Assembly: GCA_036939355.1 (NCBI GenBank)
Contig: JALLAP010000297.1
Span: 1 to 20,280, forward strand
Source of the DNA: Thalassiosira profunda
Lineage: Eukaryota; Bacillariophyta; Thalassiosirophyceae; Thalassiosirales; Thalassiosiraceae
Direction: 5' to 3'
DNA length: 20,280 bases
Shown: positions 16,606 to 20,280 of the stretch, piece by piece
Layout of the letters: each line of letters opens with the position of its first letter
How positions within the stretch are numbered: position 1 is the stretch's first letter
Notes under the pieces: generated by a model
What the model was told of the DNA's origin: nothing
Seen by the model: the letters and a program-made list of their open reading frames with translations, nothing else
The model's database searches: none
Made by a program: the position numbers and the translations under genes

Positions 16606-18409
16606 TCACGGCTGGTCCGAGTGAAGATGTTTAGAATCGAGCTCATTGTGAGCATCCACCTCCTTTCGGTGAGCATGTCGCGAGGCGGCTGGAAATTCCT
16701 TCCCTGCATCGTGGTGCAACAGCGGTGACTTCTCTTTCGAGACTGGAACCAGCTCCTCGTTGCCATCCACCTCTTCTCCATTGGATCCGCTCTGCACATT
16801 CTCCTGTTGCTCCTTCCTCTCTTCCATCCACTGCTGACTTTTCATGAGATAGACAGATATGGTGACAATCATGATTCCGATTCCGGTCCACTCGAGCCAG
16901 CTTTGGACGCCCTCTCCCAGTACGCAAGCTGAGAGTATCATTGACCCGAGCACCCGCATGGCTTCTTTTTACTGCATAACAAGTAGATTGTTCAAATGAT
17001 TCAACACACTCTGTCGCTCTCCAGTCAATTTTGCATCACCGACTGAACTCACCTTTGCTCTTCCTCCGGTTTGATGTCGATTGATGCAGAATCGATGAAG
17101 ATTGTCTGTGCATCCCTTCACTCGCCCCCGATTCTCCCCCGTTTCACCATCCATCCGTCTCTCTTTTCCCACCAAATCTATCCAGAGAATTTTGGCAGCA
17201 ATTCGCCCCTTGCCGGACCAGCTCCGCCCCTTACCGGTGGGGTTAAACCGTCTAACAAACGCTAAAGAGCGCCACCCCTCGAGCTCCCAGGGCTAGCTCA
17301 AGGGGATTACAAGCCATCCCCTCCCATCCCCTCCTCCCAAACACCCACGAGCTATAGAAGCCCGGTCCCAATTTGCGCACCAGCCGTATCTGCATTGTCG
17401 ACGCAAACGAATAGACGCCGATGCTGATGGCACACCACGCGAGCAGCGACTTTGGATTGAATAGGGGTATCGAAACGCTCCCCACGAATGTGGATTGTGT
17501 ATTATCGTATAGATGAATGGAATGAGGCAGTTGGATACATTGTTCGTCTGGACAATGTGGGTCGGCGTCAGGATATCCTGGGTTTGCTTCATAAGTATTC
17601 TTGCAAACGCAGAGAACACGGCCGATAAGAGCTGAAGACTGCACCCAATGAGATTGTCGGTTGTGGATATCGTTTTCCCGTGCTCGTCGTGGCTATCGAT
17701 CGATTGAGATATTGCAATCAACCAAGCTGCCAACTCCCGATAGAAAGATTGTCTGCCACAACAAGGGAGGGAACGGGCTCTGGAGGAGATATCTATCGAA
17801 GAGTGCAATGATCACGGGCGTCAAGCTTGCGATCAGGGCTGTTCAAAAGAGTTGAATGCTCCCCCGGTAAGCTATGATGCGGGCCAATCAAATCAAGCTA
17901 TCGTTGACATCACTCACTGATATTGTAGGGATATGTGTAGGCGGCGCTCGCAATATTGCTGCTCGCCCGTGTCGTTGCAACAAACGCAAACGCCAGCGTG
18001 TACAACAATTGCTGCTTTCGTAGTGTAGATTGTTCCAAGTTTGGCTGCTACTCCCGCTGCATCGGTGCATCGCTGGTATCAGACGGTTCGTCCAAGTCAT
18101 CATCATGCAAGCTATTCAAGGTCTCCCTCGCAGATGGTTGAGGCAAAGATAAAGATCCATTACCCACTATCGGTGGTTCACCCCCGCAGTTATTTTGCTC
18201 GTTGGATGTCGCCTCGATCCGCTCAGTGATGGCGCCCCAAGCGAACAGAAAGAGGGCCGCGAAGCCCTTCGTCGACGACAGCACCCCCTGTCCATCGAAC
18301 GTCACCGCTCGGCGTACACTTGCAGGTATCGAGCGCTGACGTGGAGCGTGCTCCAGGCGGCGTGGTTGGCGATCGTGAGGAGGAGGAGGGCGTTGGTCGT
18401 TTGCTGCAT
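16606..18409 (-). pseudogene. SLC35/EamA-like drug/metabolite transporter, probably decayed
   Basis: Segments of a ten-TM drug/metabolite transporter lie in order on the minus strand from ATG 18409. They are TNALLLLTIANHAAW; STKGFAALFLFAWGAI; QLLYTLAFAFVATT; LIASLTPVIIALF; LLSAVFSAFARILMKQ; LLAWCAISIGVYSFAST; and RVLGSMILSACVLGE with GIGIMIVTISVYLM. The best resemblance is to nucleotide-sugar/SLC35 carriers. One clean intron is visible (17839–17917, GTGAGT…AACAG). The frame is broken by a TGA at 18302–18304 with a shift; an in-frame TAG at 18048–18050; a shift beside TAG 17693–17695 in an ATCGATCGAT run; a shift near 17461–17485; and no compatible junction between exon end ~17345 and the last exon (from ~16968). 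Very short introns could explain individual lesions but not all. It converges on the giant gene with 76 bp between. A cluster of sequencing errors is the alternative. Confidence 0.6.
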
Positions 18410-18758
18410 CTTTCCGCCTCGCTCACATCACGTGCACTGACGCTTGTGCAAAAACAAAAAAGGACATCGTAAATCGCTTCCATATGGACAAACAGGGACC
18501 GGAGGGGCCGGTAGGTGCCGCCGACGCCCGCGGCAGGACTGGGTGGTGGCTTACAGGGCAGCAGGGAGGGGGGTGGGCGCGAGGAGCAGGAGGCCGGAGA
18601 GGGCGGGAGACTTGAATTCCTCTGTAGAGTTGTCTACAACGGAATCAATATCAAAGGAGGGCAGAAAAAAGCTCAGGCTCAGCACGCCAAGCTAGGGCGC
18701 CCGCGCCCGCGCTCCAGCCTCCCACGCTCCCCAAGGCCGCCACGGCCTCCCCTCCAAA
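18410..18758. other. Divergent spacer between transporter remnant and CIA30 gene
   Basis: 349 bp, increasingly GC-rich towards the CIA30 start. A CACGTG lies at 18429–18434, 20 bp before the transporter ATG. No ORF with protein character or RNA gene is seen. Confidence 0.45.
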
Positions 18759-19898
18759 ATGGTCCGGCAGCTCCTCTTCCCCCGCGACGGCGGGGGCTCC
18801 CTCCGCCGCTTCCTCGGCGTCCGCTCCCGCCTCTTCCGCGACCAGTGGAACGACAACCGCCCCCTCCGCGGCCCCGTGCCGCTCTTCGACTTTCGCCGCC
18901 GGGACGACGCCGCCGACGTCCGGGATGCGTTGCAAAAGGACCGCCTGCGGGGGTTGTTCGGGGGGTGGAGGGTGTCGGACGACAGCGTGATTGGCGGGTA
19001 CAGCCGCAGCCGGATGGAATTTATCGAGGGGGTGCGCCCGGAGGATAATGGCGATGGGGAGCTCGGTGCATCCTCTCAGCAGCAACAAATCGCCCCGCCG
19101 TTCCTCCGATGGAGCGGCAGCCTCAGCACGGAGATCAACCGACAATCCCAACTGGCGCGCAATGTGACCCGCTCCGGCTTCACGGCGGTGTTGTCTCCGG
19201 AATTCCCCTTTGGCGCACCCCTTGGCAACAAGTACGGGGCGTTGGAGATTTGCTGCCGGACGGATGGGAGGACGTACGCGGTGAATTTGCACGTGGAGAC
19301 GTACTTTCCAGACGATCTGTACCAGGGCTTCATCGTGGGAGGAGATGGGAAGCAGGGGACCGATACTGGTGACAAAGAACCTCCGTCGATGGAAATGAAT
19401 GGCGCCGAGGGAGTGGATGGCAACGCGCCAGATACGAGCAGCGGCGAGGACGATAACCAAACATTGGAGCGTCCGGAAGATTCCCTCGACGTGCGCACCC
19501 ACCTGCAAAACCGCCGGAACTTCATCCAGCGCCGCGATCCCAACAACCACCCCTACCGCGGCCACCCGCCCCTGGGATTTCAGCGCTTCATCCTGCCCTT
19601 CCGGGACTTCGTCCTCACCTCCCGGGGGAGGGTGCGGCAGACCCAGCGCGATTTGGACGGCGCGGTGACCGTCGAGTCGATCGGCTTCACGCTCATGGAT
19701 GGGAACGACGGCGACTTTTGCTTGGATTTGGTCAGTTTGCGGGCGGTGAATCTGATCGAGGGCGAGGTGGTGGGCAGCTTGGAAGACGATGCGAGGGACG
19801 AAATGTTGGAGGAGAGCCTTCGACCGAAGATAAAGAAGGAGGATGAAGAGGACGACGACGAGGAATTGGAGGTGGGACCTTCCATCAGCAAAACTTAA
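18759..19898 (+). CDS. CIA30-domain protein (NDUFAF1-like)
   Basis: Single-exon protein of 379 residues with a CIA30 domain, the family of complex I intermediate-associated protein 30/NDUFAF1; relatives also occur in plastids and bacteria. The core is recognisable: [13 protein letters not shown] (from W70), [38 protein letters not shown], then [19 protein letters not shown] and [20 protein letters not shown]. An unusual insertion of about 75 residues (acidic, Gly/Ser-rich, then [19 protein letters not shown]) splits the beta-sandwich between YQGFI and GFQRF. The C-terminus is strongly acidic ([13 protein letters not shown]). The N-terminus ([20 protein letters not shown]) is Arg-rich without a signal peptide, compatible with mitochondrial import. 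Assembly of respiratory complex I is the likely role, but location is inferred. Confidence 0.85.
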   Translation: MVRQLLFPRDGGGSLRRFLGVRSRLFRDQWNDNRPLRGPVPLFDFRRRDDAADVRDALQKDRLRGLFGGWRVSDDSVIGGYSRSRMEFIEGVRPEDNGDGELGASSQQQQIAPPFLRWSGSLSTEINRQSQLARNVTRSGFTAVLSPEFPFGAPLGNKYGALEICCRTDGRTYAVNLHVETYFPDDLYQGFIVGGDGKQGTDTGDKEPPSMEMNGAEGVDGNAPDTSSGEDDNQTLERPEDSLDVRTHLQNRRNFIQRRDPNNHPYRGHPPLGFQRFILPFRDFVLTSRGRVRQTQRDLDGAVTVESIGFTLMDGNDGDFCLDLVSLRAVNLIEGEVVGSLEDDARDEMLEESLRPKIKKEDEEDDDEELEVGPSISKT

Positions 19899-20169
19899 AA
19901 GGCATTGCTGTTGCCGTCTTCAGGTCCGTTATGTGTTCGGCTCTGGCTCTGGAGCAATCTCAGCCGATGGAGCGACGCTGCCTGTATGCTGTAAGTAGTA
20001 CCTACTCTCTACTCGCCAGGGGGTTGTTCAAAACCTTCGCGAGAGAAGACGGTCAGCGCCCCAGCCCCCGACCACCACGCACTCGCTCGGTCCACCTCCG
20101 CCGCACACTCCCTCCTCCTCGCGGCCCTCCCCATCCCGACGTTGCTACAGCGACAGCATCCTAATCGCG

Positions 20170-20280
20170 ATGTACAAGGCTCCCGGCACCAAGTCAATTG
20201 GCGGCGGTGGCCCCTCGCTTCTTGACTTCCTCGTCGGCGCGGCCCTCCTCGCATACACCGTCGGCTTCCTCTCCTTCCGC
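20170..20280 (+). CDS. Membrane protein, 5' part only
   Basis: ATG at 20170 opens 37 codons without a stop to the right edge. After MYKAPGTKSIGGGGPS comes a hydrophobic helix (LLDFLVGAALLAYTVGFLSF), so the product is probably a membrane protein with an N-terminal TM anchor. Codon usage is C/G-ended, like the neighbouring real genes. The family cannot be recognised from this fragment. The 271 bp before it, after the CIA30 stop, would be its promoter and UTR. Confidence 0.5.
   Translation, partial: MYKAPGTKSIGGGGPSLLDFLVGAALLAYTVGFLSFR

Noticed and set aside
18651..19565. 304-codon minus-strand open frame opposite the CIA30 gene
   Set aside because: The sense strand carries a clear CIA30 domain; the antisense product has no recognisable motif.
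19931..20164. 77-codon plus-strand frame after the CIA30 gene
   Set aside because: Low-complexity Pro/Arg tail and no domain; more likely the promoter/5' UTR of the partial membrane-protein gene starting at 20170.

Overview
The window is nuclear DNA of a photosynthetic stramenopile, most likely a diatom. Several things point there: spliced genes with 68–108 nt introns and GTGAGT/GTAAGT donors; a plastid-type bipartite leader with a signal peptide ending at an ASAF-like site (CSA|F) on a shikimate-pathway enzyme; and a very large secreted or membrane protein that combines EGF-like cysteines with P/S/T-rich linkers, an architecture common in diatoms. The species cannot be fixed from sequence alone. 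The assembly is imperfect: two single-N joins (12660 and 13817) are each flanked by an unmerged 72-bp duplication.

Layout from left to right. A ClC-type chloride channel/transporter enters from the left edge (1–2259, +) and converges, 54 bp apart, on an NYN/PIN-like ribonuclease-domain protein (2314–3819, −). Positions 3820–5471 hold no convincing gene, only GC-rich, acidic-codon-like low complexity and a set of short palindromes. A 12-TM major facilitator transporter (5472–7365, −, three exons) is divergent, across only 184 bp, from a plastid-targeted bifunctional 3-dehydroquinate dehydratase/shikimate dehydrogenase (7550–10324, +, two exons). The shared promoter carries a 14-bp palindrome centred on CACGTG. 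A small unknown gene (10549–11252, −, three exons, one GC–AG intron) follows. A 14-exon gene (11705–16529, +) then encodes a protein of about 1,212 residues with three TM helices, an EGF-like segment, Pro/Ser/Thr linkers and two related C-terminal beta-type modules. It contains micro-exons of 12 and 15 nt and a GC–AG intron. Convergent to it is a drug/metabolite-transporter (SLC35/EamA-like) copy with several frame lesions, probably a pseudogene (16606–18409, −). A CIA30-domain protein (18759–19898, +) and the first 37 codons of a membrane protein (20170 to the right edge, +) close the window.

The genes do not form one operon-like system. The one suggestive functional pairing is the divergent MFS transporter and shikimate enzyme, which could be co-regulated from a single compact promoter. 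The most unusual items are the extra N-terminal domain of the shikimate enzyme, whose start looks like a degenerate P-loop, and the micro-exon-bearing giant membrane protein.
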